In this document: positions 7,774 through 16,173 of the stretch, piece by piece
How the letters are laid out: every line of letters starts with the position of its first letter
How positions within the stretch are numbered: the stretch's first letter is position 1
NCBI GenBank assembly: GCA_036389135.1
Contig: DASVQP010000044.1
Span: 1 to 64,000, forward strand
Length of the DNA: 64,000 bases
Direction: 5' to 3'
From: Longimicrobium sp.
GTDB lineage: Bacteria > Gemmatimonadota > Gemmatimonadetes > Longimicrobiales > Longimicrobiaceae
Notes under the pieces: generated by a model
The model's input: only the letters and a program-made list of their open reading frames with translations
Told to the model about the DNA's origin: nothing
The model's database searches: none
Position numbers and translations under genes: made by a program

Positions 7774-8415
7774 CTACCTTCGCTCCTCTCCCACCTGCCG
7801 CCCGTCGCGCAGAAAGAGGATGCGATCCCCCATGCGCTCGGCCTCGGCGCGGTCGTGGGTGACGAAGACGAAGGGGATGCGCCACTCCGCGTGCGCCGCC
7901 AGCACCTCGTCCTGCGCGATGCGGCGCGCGTCCTCGTCGAGTGATGTAAAGGGCTCGTCCAGGAGGAGCGCCTCGGGCTCGGCCATCAGGGCGCGGGCGA
8001 GCGCCACGCGCTGCGTCTCGCCGCCGGAGAGCTCAGAGGGGTATCGGGCGGCCAGGTGGGTGAGATGAAAGGATTCCAGGAGGCGCGGAAGGCGCGCTCT
8101 CGCGCCGGAGGAGCGCGCGCCGAAGAGGACGTTGCCGGAGACGGTGAGGTGCGGGAAGAGGGCGGAGTCCTGGAAGACGAGGCCGCAGCGGCGCTCGCGT
8201 GGCGGCACCCACACGCGCGCCTCTCGCGACACCAGCACGCGTCCGCCGAGCCGGATCTCTCCCGCGTCGGGGCGCTCCAGGCCGGCCACCAGGCGCAGCG
8301 TCATCGTCTTCCCCGCGCCCGATGGGCCAAAGAGGACGAGCACTTCGTCGCGCACCTGGAAGTCCACCTCCAGCGTGAACTCCGGGAGCCGCCTGGCCGC
8401 GCGGACTTCTAGCAC
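7774..8415 (-). CDS. modC: Molybdate ABC transporter ATP-binding protein, short form
   Basis: A 213-residue ATPase that energises molybdate import with ModB and ModA. Walker A is GPSGAGKT (about 30-37), the ABC signature is LSGGETQR, Walker B is ALLLDEPF, and the switch His is in VTHDRAEAERMG. Typical ModC is about 350 residues with a C-terminal Mop-like molybdate-binding domain. This one stops shortly after the ATPase core, so that domain is absent. The GTG at 8413-8415 overlaps no gene but lies three bases after the modB stop codon; the N-terminus MLEVRAARRLPEF fits an ABC first strand. It is the last gene of modABC. Assignment depends on ModA and ModB next to it. Confidence 0.88.
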   Translation of the reverse strand: MLEVRAARRLPEFTLEVDFQVRDEVLVLFGPSGAGKTMTLRLVAGLERPDAGEIRLGGRVLVSREARVWVPPRERRCGLVFQDSALFPHLTVSGNVLFGARSSGARARLPRLLESFHLTHLAARYPSELSGGETQRVALARALMAEPEALLLDEPFTSLDEDARRIAQDEVLAAHAEWRIPFVFVTHDRAEAERMGDRILFLRDGRQVGEERR

Positions 8416-8417
8416 CG

Positions 8418-9110
8418 CTACCGCCCCGCCCTGCGCTGCCAGCGCGGGGTGCGCCGGCGCGTCCACACGTTGAGCCCCACCACCAGGATCATGCTGAGCG
8501 CGCTGATCCCCAGCGCGTACAGCCCCGCCGTCCTCAGCTCCCCCGCGTCCGCCAGGAAGTAGATGGCGAGCGGCACCGTCGTCGTCTCGCCGGGGATGTT
8601 GCCGGCCACCATCGCCGTCGCGCCGAACTCGCCGAGCGAGCGGGCGAACGCGAGCGCCATCCCCGCGACGACACCGGGCCACGCGAGCGGTAGGGTGACG
8701 GCGAGAAAGACGCGCGCCTCTCCGGCCCCCAGCGTGCGCGCGGCGTCCTCCAGCCGTGGATCGACGGACTGGAAGGCGGCCTTGGCGCTCTGGTACATCA
8801 GCGGAAAGGCGACCACCGCCGCCGCCAGGATCGCCGCGTGGATGGTGAAGACGACGCGCACGCCGAACGCCGACTCCAGGAAGCGCCCCACGGGACCGTT
8901 GCGCCCCAGGAGCACCAGGAGCGCGAAGCCGGTCACCACGGGCGGGAGCACGAGGGGGAGGAGGAAGAGGCCGTCCACCACGTCGCGCCCGGGGAAGGCG
9001 TGGCGCGCCGTCCAGCGCGCCGCCAGCGTCCCTAGGACGACGACGATGGCGAGCGCGGAAAGCGCCACCCGCAGCGAGAGCCAGACCGGCGACCAGTCGA
9101 ACACGCTCAC
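8418..9110 (-). CDS. modB: Molybdate ABC transporter permease
   Basis: A 230-residue inner-membrane permease with about five hydrophobic segments. The cytoplasmic EAA loop, which docks the ATPase, is visible as EDAARTLGAGEARVFLAVTLP (about 121-141). The sequence GLFLLPLVLPPVVTGFALL in the second to third membrane helix and FARSLGEFGATAMVAGNIPG are typical of ModB/CysT-like permeases. Its GTG start (9108-9110) overlaps the modA stop as GTGA, giving translational coupling. modC follows after two bases. Together with the lipoprotein ModA it should form a molybdate (or tungstate) importer. Confidence 0.92.
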   Translation of the reverse strand: MSVFDWSPVWLSLRVALSALAIVVVLGTLAARWTARHAFPGRDVVDGLFLLPLVLPPVVTGFALLVLLGRNGPVGRFLESAFGVRVVFTIHAAILAAAVVAFPLMYQSAKAAFQSVDPRLEDAARTLGAGEARVFLAVTLPLAWPGVVAGMALAFARSLGEFGATAMVAGNIPGETTTVPLAIYFLADAGELRTAGLYALGISALSMILVVGLNVWTRRRTPRWQRRAGR

Positions 9111-9856
9111 CCCTCCACCCGGAACCCGCGCCGCCGCAGCGCCGCGCGTCCCGCAGGACCCAGGAGGAACGCGAGGTAGGCGTGCGCACCTTCCGTGTTC
9201 GGCCCGCCCGTCACGATCGCGACGGGGTACACGATGGCCCGATGCGATCCCGCAGGCGCCACCGCGGCGACACGTACGCGCTTCGTCACCGCCGCGTCGG
9301 TGCGGTAGACGATCCCAGCATCCGCGTTGCCGGAGGATACGAAGGCGAGCACCTGCCGCACGTCCTGCGCGTAGACCGCCTTCGCGCGCACCGCGTCCAG
9401 CACTCCCGCCGCCCGCAGCGTCTCCTGCGCGTACTCGCCCGCGGGCACGGATGCGGGCGCCCCCAGTGCCACCCGCCGCACCTCCGCCCGCGCGAGGTCG
9501 GCGAACCCGCGCACCGGCGAGCCCCGCGCCGGAACGATCAGCACCAGCTCGTTACCGGCCAGCACCCGCCTCGTGGCCGCATCCACCCGCCCCGACTTCG
9601 CCAGCGCATCCATCGGCGCGACCGCGGCGGAGACGAACAGGTCCACGGGCGCGCCCTGCTCGATCTGCTGCCGCAGCGCCCCCGATGCCCCGAAGTTGGT
9701 CCTCACCTCCACGTCGGGATGCGCGGCCTCGTACTCCGCCTCCAGCTCCGCCATCACCTCCCGCAGCGACGCCGCCGCGGACACGGTGACCGGCGCGTTC
9801 CCGCGATCGGGCGCGCACGCGGAGACTGCGAGGGCGAGCAGGAGAATGGGGCGCAT
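9107..9856 (-). CDS. modA: Molybdate-binding lipoprotein
   Basis: A 249-residue periplasmic binding protein. The N-terminus MRPILLLALAVSACAPDR is a lipoprotein signal with the lipobox Cys at about 14, so it is probably tethered to a membrane. The mature part begins with PVTVSAAASLREVM and contains NFGASGALRQQIEQGAPVD, the Ser-containing regions that hold the oxyanion in ModA; AGNELVLIVP and GNADAGIVYRTDA are also typical. The ATG at 9854-9856 is preferred because it starts the signal peptide; an upstream extension is not hydrophobic in the same way. It is first in the modABC operon. Tungstate binding is possible. Confidence 0.92.
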   Translation of the reverse strand: MRPILLLALAVSACAPDRGNAPVTVSAAASLREVMAELEAEYEAAHPDVEVRTNFGASGALRQQIEQGAPVDLFVSAAVAPMDALAKSGRVDAATRRVLAGNELVLIVPARGSPVRGFADLARAEVRRVALGAPASVPAGEYAQETLRAAGVLDAVRAKAVYAQDVRQVLAFVSSGNADAGIVYRTDAAVTKRVRVAAVAPAGSHRAIVYPVAIVTGGPNTEGAHAYLAFLLGPAGRAALRRRGFRVEG

Positions 9857-9894
9857 GGCGGACAATGTGAGGCCACGGGCGCCGCCAAACAACA

Positions 9895-9983
9895 AAGCAT
9901 CACACAGAGGACACAGAGGGAACAGCGAAGCCACAGAGAAAACCTTTTGCGGTTCTCTCTGTGGCTCTGTGTCTCTGTGTGAG
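9895..9983. repeat. Long inverted repeat built on CACAGAG / CTCTGTG
   Basis: Begins AAAGCATCACACAGAG, includes GCCACAGAGA pairing with TCTCTGTGGC, and ends with CTCTGTGTCTCTGTGTG. The two arms are complementary over much of their length and would fold as one long hairpin. A second copy with the same opening is at 44471-44566. It lies upstream of modA and downstream of the gene ending at 10001. Confidence 0.75.
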
Positions 9984-10000
9984 GCCAGCCGTTCAGCGGG

Positions 10001-10645
10001 TCAGGGCAGAATGCTGCCCGTCACGCGTCCGGTGACCGAAGTGCCGGTGCGGAGCACGCCGCCGGTCGCGGTGCTGACCCCGGCGCCGGCCTGCGCGCCC
10101 ACGCCCAGCCGGGTGATCGACGGATCGCTGGCACCCGCCTGCAGACGTCCCGCGATGGTCGTCGCCGACCGGGCGAAGTCGCCGCTGCGCGTGCCCAGCC
10201 GGGCGAGCGCATCCACCGACGCCACCAGCGAGCGGCGGGGCGGGGCGCTGCGGGCCAGCAGGGCCAGCTCGGCGCGCGTGGCGCCCTTTGCCATCGCGTC
10301 GGCGCCGGCGGTGATCTCCGCGTTCGACGCCACGCGCCTTCCCTCGTCGCTCAGCGCGTCGCGGGAGGCGATGAGGCGCGCCTGCACCTCCGCCGCGATC
10401 CGCGCCGTCTCGGCCTCGGAGTTGCCGCGGGACCGCGACCTCGCCACCGCGCGGCGGACCGGCGCGTCCGGCAGCCCCGCGTCGGCGGTGGCGCGCACCG
10501 TCGCGTCCGCGCTCAGCCCACCCTGCGCGGCAGGCGCATCAATGCCGGCCCGCGCGCCCACCGTCGCCTTCGTTTCCACCTGCGCCGCAAGGGCGGCGGG
10601 GATCGCCAGGGCCGCCACGGCGGCCATCGTCATCACGAGCTTCAT
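10001..10645 (-). CDS. Secreted Ala-rich protein, unknown function
   Basis: A 214-residue protein with a cleavable signal peptide (MKLVMTMAAVAALAIPAALAAQ, about 1-21). The mature chain is rich in Ala, Arg, Ser and Thr and helical in the centre (SEAETARIAAEVQARLIASRDAL, about 76-98). The C-terminal part is Gly/Thr-rich with a repeated VG.Q.G.GVSTATG style, and it ends GSILP. No family was recognised. The ATG at 10643-10645 has GGAG eight bases upstream. It follows the lipoprotein gene 10681-11292 by 35 bases on the same strand, so both probably belong to one transcript, possibly under the sigma-54-like site at 11356. A much longer reading frame through the start is a GC artefact. Confidence 0.65.
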   Translation of the reverse strand: MKLVMTMAAVAALAIPAALAAQVETKATVGARAGIDAPAAQGGLSADATVRATADAGLPDAPVRRAVARSRSRGNSEAETARIAAEVQARLIASRDALSDEGRRVASNAEITAGADAMAKGATRAELALLARSAPPRRSLVASVDALARLGTRSGDFARSATTIAGRLQAGASDPSITRLGVGAQAGAGVSTATGGVLRTGTSVTGRVTGSILP

Positions 10646-10680
10646 CGTCAGATCTCCGTCAAAAAGAGTTGAGAGGCGCT

Positions 10681-11292
10681 TCAGCGCGCCGTCACCGCCA
10701 CGGCCGAGGCGAACTCCGCCTCGCCCACCGTCTTCGTCTGCGCGTTGGCGCGGTTGAGCCACGCGTCCGCGTTGAGGTTCACCAGGAGCCGCGTGGTGGC
10801 TGCCGTCTTCGCGGTCACGTTCACCTCGCGCTCCACCACCACCTGATTGTCGCTCTGCAGGTCCACCGACACCGCCCCGGAAAGCAGCCCGGTGCCGATC
10901 TGGATGGAGCCGTTCACCTGCGCGTCCACGTCTTCGAACACCACGCGCACCCGGCTGTAGCTGCCGGCCTCGACCCGCTCCGACGCGAACGCGCGGGATT
11001 CGCTCTGCCCCGCCGCATCCACCGACACCGACTCCGCGGCGCCGTCCGTCAGCTCCAGCCACGCGCCCGCCGACGTCTGCACGTACACGCGAGCGTCGAA
11101 GCTCACCGTCCCCGAAGCGCTCGACTGCTGCGACCGCGCGCCGGACTCGGCCGGCGACACGCTCCGCGCCGCGCTTGCATCCTCCCCGACCGCCGCCACC
11201 TCCATCCGCGCGTCGTCGCCCGGACCCGCGGTGTTCTCGCATGCACTCAGCGCCACTGCCGCCGCCGCGATCCACAGTCCCTTGCCGTTCAT
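10681..11292 (-). CDS. Lipoprotein, paralogue of the one at 14453
   Basis: A 203-residue lipoprotein: signal [20 protein letters not shown] with lipobox Cys at about 18. The mature part shows [10 protein letters not shown], then [33 protein letters not shown] and a closing [11 protein letters not shown]...[10 protein letters not shown]. The lipoprotein at 14453-15070 has the same order of motifs (FDARVSLLSS, GNYDRVRIVFTRVEADVASG, VVERPVSL, LLVDLDASAWL, FQSAVKVRTR), so they are paralogues. The pattern recalls DUF4382-like beta proteins, but I could not confirm this. The pair flanks a sigma-54 activator gene that is divergent from this one. Function is unknown; location is probably the outer or inner membrane, facing the periplasm. 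Confidence 0.72.
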   Translation of the reverse strand: MNGKGLWIAAAAVALSACENTAGPGDDARMEVAAVGEDASAARSVSPAESGARSQQSSASGTVSFDARVYVQTSAGAWLELTDGAAESVSVDAAGQSESRAFASERVEAGSYSRVRVVFEDVDAQVNGSIQIGTGLLSGAVSVDLQSDNQVVVEREVNVTAKTAATTRLLVNLNADAWLNRANAQTKTVGEAEFASAVAVTAR

Positions 11293-11355
11293 CGTAGCCT
11301 CCCCCGGTTGTCCGTTCTCGTGGTCCGCCGCTCGTCGGCGTCGGGAACTGGTAAG

Positions 11356-11370
11356 GCAGGGGCAGTGCCG
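11356..11370 (-). promoter_or_regulatory. Candidate sigma-54 promoter for the lipoprotein gene
   Basis: On the minus strand GGCAC and CTGC are arranged as GG-N10-GC (CGGCACTGCCCCTGC), close to the -24/-12 consensus TGGCAC-N5-TTGC. Transcription would begin near 11344, about 50 bases before the ATG at 11292. The adjacent divergent gene encodes a sigma-54 activator. GC-rich DNA produces such spacings by chance, so this remains a candidate. Confidence 0.35.
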
Positions 11371-11488
11371 CAGAAGAAACCCGCATGGATGCTGGATTTT
11401 TGCTCTTCGCCCTTTCGTTGAAGGGTCTGCGACGCTACAATTTGCAGCAGATCGGAACGGGCGTTCGTCACATTTTGCAAAAGGCGGC

Positions 11489-12811
11489 ATGGCGGAGATA
11501 CGCCTCCTGGCGATCGGGGTCGCGCTGCCGGATGCGGTGCGCGCGCTGGCGGGTGAGGCGCGCGCCGAAGCGACGCTGGCGGCCGGACTGCGCGCGCTGG
11601 CGGAAGGCCCGTGGACCGCCACGATCCTCTCGCTCGACCTGATCGCCGAAGACGACGAGCTGATCCGGCGCGTGGCGCGCGAGCCGAAGACGGGTGCCCT
11701 GGTCCTCGCCGCCGCCGCGCCCTCGCTGCGGATGGCGCTCGCCGCGCCGTCGCTGGGCGCCGCGGAGCTGCTGACGCTGCCGCTGCGTGCCGACGAGGTG
11801 GCGCGCGTCCTTCGCGCGGGGGAGGGGAGCGCGGACGCCATCCCCCTCCCCGAAGTGCCCGAGGGCGACGACGAGGTGGTGGGGAGCAGCCCGGCGCTGG
11901 TGGAGGTCTTCAAGACGGTGGGGCGCGTAGGGCCCAGCGACGCCACCGTGCTGGTGACGGGGGAGAGCGGGACCGGAAAGGAGCTGATCGCACGCGCCGT
12001 CCACCGGGTGAGCGCGCGCGCCGGCGGCCCCTTCGTGGCGGTCAATTGCGCCGCCATCCCCGAGGACCTGCTGGAAAGCGAGCTATTCGGCCACGAAAAG
12101 GGTGCGTTCACGGGAGCGGTCGCGCGCAAGATCGGCCGCTTCGAGCGCGCGGGGGGCGGGACGCTCTTCCTGGACGAGATCGGCGACATGAGCCTCGTCC
12201 TCCAGGCCAAGATCCTTCGCGCGGTGCAGGAGCGCGAGATCGAGCGGCTGGGCGGAGAGGAGCGCATCGCGCTGGACGTGCGCGTGGTGACGGCCACGCA
12301 CCGCGACCTTCCGGCGCTCATCGCGGCCGGCGACTTCCGCGAGGACCTGTACTACCGGCTGGCCGTGGTGCGGCTCCACCTTCCGCCGCTGCGCGAGAGG
12401 CCGGGCGACCTCCGCCCGCTAGCCCTGCACTACGCCGCGCGCTTCGCCCGCGCGTACGGGCGCCCGGTGCGCGCGATCAGCGAGGCTGCGCTGGAGCGGC
12501 TGGCGTCGCATCGCTGGCCGGGCAACATCCGCGAGCTGCGCAACGCGCTGGAGCGGGCCGTCCTGATCGCGCCGGGAGAGGTGGTCCTGGGGGAGCACGT
12601 GGATCTCGGCGCCACGCCACCCGGAGAGACGCAGGGGATCGCGCTTCCGGGCTACTCCCCCACGTTGTCTTTTGCGGAGATGGAGGCGCTCCATCTGCGC
12701 CAGGTGCTCGACCACGCTGAGGGCCAGATCGGCCGCGCCGCGGAGATCCTGGGCGTGCATCGCAACACCGTCACGCGCAAGGCGCTGGAATACGGGATTT
12801 TGCCGGGATGA
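11489..12811 (+). CDS. Sigma-54-dependent transcriptional activator
   Basis: A 440-residue bacterial enhancer-binding protein. Residues 1-115 look like a degenerate receiver-type domain (strand-end Asp in ILSLDL near 50, and [11 protein letters not shown] near 95-105 where receivers carry the Lys switch). The AAA+ domain follows: Walker A GESGTGKE (158-165), the sigma-54 contact motif GAFTGA (205-210), Walker B LFLDEIGD (226-233), and the [16 protein letters not shown] segment. The C-terminal Fis-type helix-turn-helix is [23 protein letters not shown]. It should open sigma-54 promoters on ATP hydrolysis. No sensor kinase gene lies next to it. Paralogous lipoprotein genes flank it on both sides. 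The ATG at 11489 is preceded by AAGGCGGC. Confidence 0.88.
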   Translation: MAEIRLLAIGVALPDAVRALAGEARAEATLAAGLRALAEGPWTATILSLDLIAEDDELIRRVAREPKTGALVLAAAAPSLRMALAAPSLGAAELLTLPLRADEVARVLRAGEGSADAIPLPEVPEGDDEVVGSSPALVEVFKTVGRVGPSDATVLVTGESGTGKELIARAVHRVSARAGGPFVAVNCAAIPEDLLESELFGHEKGAFTGAVARKIGRFERAGGGTLFLDEIGDMSLVLQAKILRAVQEREIERLGGEERIALDVRVVTATHRDLPALIAAGDFREDLYYRLAVVRLHLPPLRERPGDLRPLALHYAARFARAYGRPVRAISEAALERLASHRWPGNIRELRNALERAVLIAPGEVVLGEHVDLGATPPGETQGIALPGYSPTLSFAEMEALHLRQVLDHAEGQIGRAAEILGVHRNTVTRKALEYGILPG

Positions 12812-12825
12812 CGGGCGGCGGCGCA

Positions 12826-13004
12826 GTTCTGGGCACGGGCAGCCACGTGGGGCAGCCCCTACGGGTTTGGTGCGATGATGGCGGGGTTCGAGGCGGGGGC
12901 GAGGGTGGGCGCGATGAATCGCGCGCCTACCACGGATGTGGAGGCGCGAGTCCGCGAAGGCGGACTTTGTGCTGTTGTTGCTGCGAGTTTACTCGCCCGC
13001 CATG
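12826..13004 (+). repeat. Hairpin array, partial copies
   Basis: Contains the module CACGGGCAGCCACGTGGGGC (about 12835-12865), a GGCGCGA-TGAA-TCGCGCGCC hairpin (12907-12926), the AGTCCGC hairpin (about 12950-12968), the linker TTGTGCTGTTGTTGC and a GCGAGTTTACTCGC hairpin. It separates two genes on the same strand. The same modules, with different but self-complementary stems, occur in the other arrays. Confidence 0.8.
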
Positions 13005-13021
13005 CCCCGGCAGCCCGAATG

Positions 13022-13053
13022 CTGCATTTTCGGGCATGTAGCAGAAAATGCAG
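13022..13053. repeat. AT-containing hairpin upstream of the TPR gene
   Basis: CTGCATTTTC (13022-13031) pairs perfectly with GAAAATGCAG (13044-13053) around a 12-base loop. Its AT content sets it apart from the GC-rich array hairpins next to it. It could be a terminator-like element or an operator; no T tract follows. Confidence 0.55.
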
Positions 13054-13158
13054 CGGCGCCAATGGCGACGGGGCGGGAAACCCCAGTGTTTGCGCGGGGT
13101 TGGGGCGGAACGGAGCGTGCCCTGGTGAGATGCGGATGAATCACCTGAGCCCACTGCC

Positions 13159-14448
13159 GTGAAGCGACCCCTGAAGCTGAGCGATGCGCTGGATGCGCTT
13201 CCAAGGGCGGACGACCTGTCCCTCCTGCGCGCCGCGCTCGTGGGTGCGTCGCGCGAGGACGGCGGGCGCGCCTGGACCGCCGCGGACGCGTACGCCACCC
13301 TGGGCACCCGCCTGGCCGACGCGGACGCGCTGGAGGCCGGGATCGCCGCGCTGGCCGAGCGCGCCCGCGATCGCGTGGAGCGGGTGATGCGCCACTCCGT
13401 CGCCGCCCTGCGCGCGATCGACGCCGGGGACCCCGCCGCGGCCGCGCGCGCCCTGATCGCGGCCGGAGAGGTGGAGGAAGACGAGGGGCGGCTGGAGGAG
13501 GCGGAGAGCTTCTTCCTGCGCGCGGCGGCGCTGGGGCGCAAGCCGCGCGACCGGAGCAGCGAGGCGCTCGCGCTGCGGAGGCTGGGGCGCGTAGCCCGCA
13601 CGCGCGGCGCGCTGAACGACGCGGTGCGCTTCTACACGGAATCCTTCCAGATAGGCTCCGCCCAGCGCGACGCCGAGGGAGCCGTGGTCGCGTGCCTGGG
13701 CCTCGGCAACGTGCGGACGGACCAGGGCTTGTGGGCCAAAGCGCGCGGCTGGTACGAGCGCGGGCTGGAGCTCCTGGGCGACGGGGGCTCGCCCGTCCAC
13801 CGCTGGCAGCTCTACGTCAACATGGCCGTGGTGGAGCTGCGCACCGGCGCCCTGGACGCCTGCGAGCGCTGGCTGGACCGGGCGCACGAGGTCGGCGATC
13901 GGGGCGCGGCGGTGCACATCCGCAACGGGCGCGGGCGCCTGGCGATGGCGCGCGGCCGGCTGGACGAGGCCGGCGCGGAGTTTCAGGCTGCCCTGGAGCA
14001 GGCGTCCTCGCCCTACGTCGAGGGAACGATCCTGATCAACGTGGCGGAAGTCCATCTCGCGCGCGGCCGGGTTCGCGAGGCGGAGCAGGCGGCGCGCGCG
14101 CTGGAGGCGGTGGCGCTCGCGCATTCGCTGATCACACTCCTGCCGTACGTGTACCGCACGTTGGGCGCGGTAGCGCGCGCACGCGGAGACGGGGAGGCCT
14201 TCATCTTCTACGAGCAGGCGCTGGGCATCTGCCGCGGCGAGGCCATTCCCGCCATCGAGCTGGCGACTACGCAGCACGAGTACGCGCTGCTGGACGCGGA
14301 GCAGGGGAGGACCGAGTCGGCGATCGCCCGGCTGGAGGTGGCGCTGGAGATCTATCGTGAGCTGGGAACGGGCCCGGAAACCGAGCGGGCCGCCGCCGAG
14401 CTGGCCCGGATCGTGGGTACTGACGCAGGTTCAACCGAGGAGGGGTGA
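13159..14448 (+). CDS. Tetratricopeptide-repeat protein
   Basis: A 429-residue, all-helical cytosolic protein. Repeated helix pairs with TPR-type positions run through most of the chain (for example the stretches around residues 95-130, 180-215, 255-290 and 330-420, with patterns such as G.L.DAVRFYTESFQIG and AL.IYRELG). It has no signal peptide, membrane helix or enzymatic motif, so it is probably a scaffold or a sensor partner. It starts with GTG at 13159; no strong ribosome binding site is seen. It ends only four bases before the lipoprotein gene at 14453, so they form an operon. Placement next to a sigma-54 activator suggests a shared process, but this is inference. Confidence 0.75.
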   Translation: MKRPLKLSDALDALPRADDLSLLRAALVGASREDGGRAWTAADAYATLGTRLADADALEAGIAALAERARDRVERVMRHSVAALRAIDAGDPAAAARALIAAGEVEEDEGRLEEAESFFLRAAALGRKPRDRSSEALALRRLGRVARTRGALNDAVRFYTESFQIGSAQRDAEGAVVACLGLGNVRTDQGLWAKARGWYERGLELLGDGGSPVHRWQLYVNMAVVELRTGALDACERWLDRAHEVGDRGAAVHIRNGRGRLAMARGRLDEAGAEFQAALEQASSPYVEGTILINVAEVHLARGRVREAEQAARALEAVALAHSLITLLPYVYRTLGAVARARGDGEAFIFYEQALGICRGEAIPAIELATTQHEYALLDAEQGRTESAIARLEVALEIYRELGTGPETERAAAELARIVGTDAGSTEEG

Positions 14449-14452
14449 CGAT

Positions 14453-15070
14453 ATGAGGAAGCGGAGCTGGATGGCGCTGATCGCCGTGGTGGCGCTGGGC
14501 GGGTGTGGCAAGGACCTCGTGGCCGGCGGCGCGCGCGACGTGGAGGTGCACGCCACCGGCGATGCCACCCCCGAGGGCTCCCCGAGCGCCGCGCGGATGT
14601 CGCTCGCCCCCGCGGACGGCCACCGCTCGCTGAGCGCCGCCGTGGCGCAGGGAACGATCGCCTTCGACGCGCGCGTCAGCCTGCTGTCGTCGAACCGCGT
14701 GGAGGAAGTCAACCGCGCACCTGCATCGGCCTCCGTGCGCATCGAGGGCCGCGACACCGTGCGCCTGACCGGCGGCGAGGTGCGGCGGGGGAACTACGAC
14801 CGGGTGCGCATCGTCTTCACCCGCGTGGAGGCGGACGTGGCCTCCGGCCTGGTGATCGGCGGCGTCAACATCATCGGCCGTGTCGGCGTCGCCATCGCCC
14901 CCGCGGACAGCATCGTCGTGGAGAGACCCGTGTCGCTCGGCGACGAGGACGACGACGTGCGCCTGCTGGTGGACCTGGACGCATCCGCATGGCTCGCGTC
15001 CACCAACGTCCTCACGCGCGTCGTGCCGGCGGCGGCCTTCCAAAGCGCGGTCAAGGTTCGCACCCGCTGA
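14453..15070 (+). CDS. Lipoprotein, paralogue of the one at 10681
   Basis: A 205-residue lipoprotein (signal MRKRSWMALIAVVALGGCGKD, lipobox Cys about 18). The mature region matches the lipoprotein at 10681-11292 in motif order: GTIAFDARVSL, GNYDRVRIVFTRVEADV, IVVERPVSL, LLVDLDASAWLAS and FQSAVKVRTR. The ATG at 14453 has GAGGAGGGG about nine bases upstream and lies four bases after the TPR gene stop, so it is co-transcribed with it. A strong terminator follows at 15079-15112. No family name was recognised with certainty; a DUF4382-like beta domain is possible. Residues between 95 and 115 are less conserved between the two paralogues. Confidence 0.72.
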   Translation: MRKRSWMALIAVVALGGCGKDLVAGGARDVEVHATGDATPEGSPSAARMSLAPADGHRSLSAAVAQGTIAFDARVSLLSSNRVEEVNRAPASASVRIEGRDTVRLTGGEVRRGNYDRVRIVFTRVEADVASGLVIGGVNIIGRVGVAIAPADSIVVERPVSLGDEDDDVRLLVDLDASAWLASTNVLTRVVPAAAFQSAVKVRTR

Positions 15071-15078
15071 ATCCAAAA

Positions 15079-15112
15079 AGGAGGGCGCTCCGGCATCCGA
15101 GGCGCCCTCCTT
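15079..15112. terminator. Strong hairpin terminator after the lipoprotein gene
   Basis: AAGGAGGGCGC (15079-15089) pairs with GCGCCCTCCTT (15102-15112) around a short loop. It ends the plus-strand operon and lies between convergent genes; the AA/TT ends let it serve both strands. Confidence 0.8.
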
Positions 15113-15213
15113 ATCTATTGGCGATTGTGTACCTGCGTAAATGGGCCAGAGTGGTCAGCGGTTCAGGACACACGCTGCGCGCCGACCGGATCTTCCGCCA
15201 AGGACACACGAGA

Positions 15214-15873
15214 TTAGCGCGTGTTCAACGCGTACGTCACCGTGTTCAGACGGATAGAATGTTCACGCCCGCCCCGTTCGATCTTGAACTCGCCGCCCCA
15301 GCCATAGCTCCTGAGCAGGCCCGTGCGCCACGTAACGGTTCCCGCAGCGTAGCTATATTGTCCCTGGCCCTTCAAGTTGTCGCCATTGTCGTAGAACCGA
15401 TAGTTGTTGCCGGAGAGACTAATCCGGCCCAGTCGAATCGGATTGGTCCCCCTACCATAACTGTAGATGTCGTAGTCTCCGGACCGGGGCGATCCCCCCG
15501 CCTGCGCGGGCGCTGGTGCGGGTCGGGCCGGCGGCGGCGTAGGTTGCGCCGGGCGAGGAGCTGCCGGCCCGGTCACCGGGCGCTGGGCGGATTGCGCCTG
15601 TCGGGGACGCATGCGATCGAGGTTCACCGCTCGCTCGAAGTACCCGCTGGTGGTGTACGCGTTCTTCTCTCGCACGATCGCCTGGGTCCCACTGGGCGTC
15701 AGCCTCACGAATTCGGCATCCGTCCATTCAGCCCCGTCACTATACTGAACCGCCTGCCCTCGCTGATACGGAACCTGTGCGCTGGCAGGTGCCGCAAAAC
15801 ATATCGCGATGGCCAAACTACAGATCGCCAGTCGGGCGCCGGCTCGCAGCTGTACCCCGCTGAATCTTCGCAT
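15214..15873 (-). CDS. Secreted protein with Pro-rich linker, unknown function
   Basis: A 219-residue exported protein. The start at 15871-15873 gives a basic N-terminus and signal peptide (MRRFSGVQLRAGARLAICSL, cleavage near ASAQ at about 36). Residues 40-85 form a small beta domain (QRGQAVQYSDGAEWTDAEFV) resembling SH3/Tudor-type barrels that read a surface or ligand. A Pro/Ala linker (about 97-130, APRPAQPTPPPARPAPAP) leads to a C-terminal beta domain with NNYRFYDNGDNLKGQG and WGGEFKIERGG. No enzymatic motif is visible. GC content is lower than in most neighbours, in line with the patch to the right. It is alone on its strand, facing the terminator at 15079-15112. Confidence 0.65.
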   Translation of the reverse strand: MRRFSGVQLRAGARLAICSLAIAICFAAPASAQVPYQRGQAVQYSDGAEWTDAEFVRLTPSGTQAIVREKNAYTTSGYFERAVNLDRMRPRQAQSAQRPVTGPAAPRPAQPTPPPARPAPAPAQAGGSPRSGDYDIYSYGRGTNPIRLGRISLSGNNYRFYDNGDNLKGQGQYSYAAGTVTWRTGLLRSYGWGGEFKIERGGREHSIRLNTVTYALNTR

Positions 15874-16127
15874 TGGTTGTCTCCGTTGTGGCAAAGTTTG
15901 CACGGGCAGTGGCCGAACCGATCCCCACCGCAAGGTGAGACTCACACGGAGGTGTCGGGTCGGAGTCAGAACCATCCAGCTGCTGTTCCGGCGTCGCAAG
16001 TCGTAACCCGCTCGCAACTTTAGCGGCCTGTGGATGGTGTCGCAATAGCTTTATCCCGCTGCGTCGGCGAGCTCCTCGTCATTTCCGAGAACCGCCGCCG
16101 GAGTGGCTGAAAGGATGAGCAAAACCC

Positions 16128-16160
16128 GGGGGGCGGTCCCACACCTTGGGACCGCCCCCC
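16128..16160 (-). terminator. Terminator downstream of the zinc-ribbon gene
   Basis: GGGGGGCGGTCCC (16128-16140) pairs with GGGACCGCCCCCC (16148-16160). On the minus strand the hairpin is followed by CGGGTTTTGC, a typical T tract. It lies 13 bases after the stop codon of the gene at 16174, supporting that gene as real. Confidence 0.75.
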
Positions 16161-16173
16161 CTCCACCCCCCTG

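Noticed and set aside
10001-11386. Single 461-codon gene covering the secreted protein and the lipoprotein region on the minus strand
   Set aside because: The frame upstream of 10645 is a shadow of the lipoprotein gene, which has a proper lipoprotein signal in another frame, and a ribosome binding site precedes 10645.
13022-13053. Intrinsic terminator for the sigma-54 activator gene
   Set aside because: The hairpin is perfect but has no T tract and lies over 200 bases after the stop codon, behind an array, so I list it only as a hairpin.
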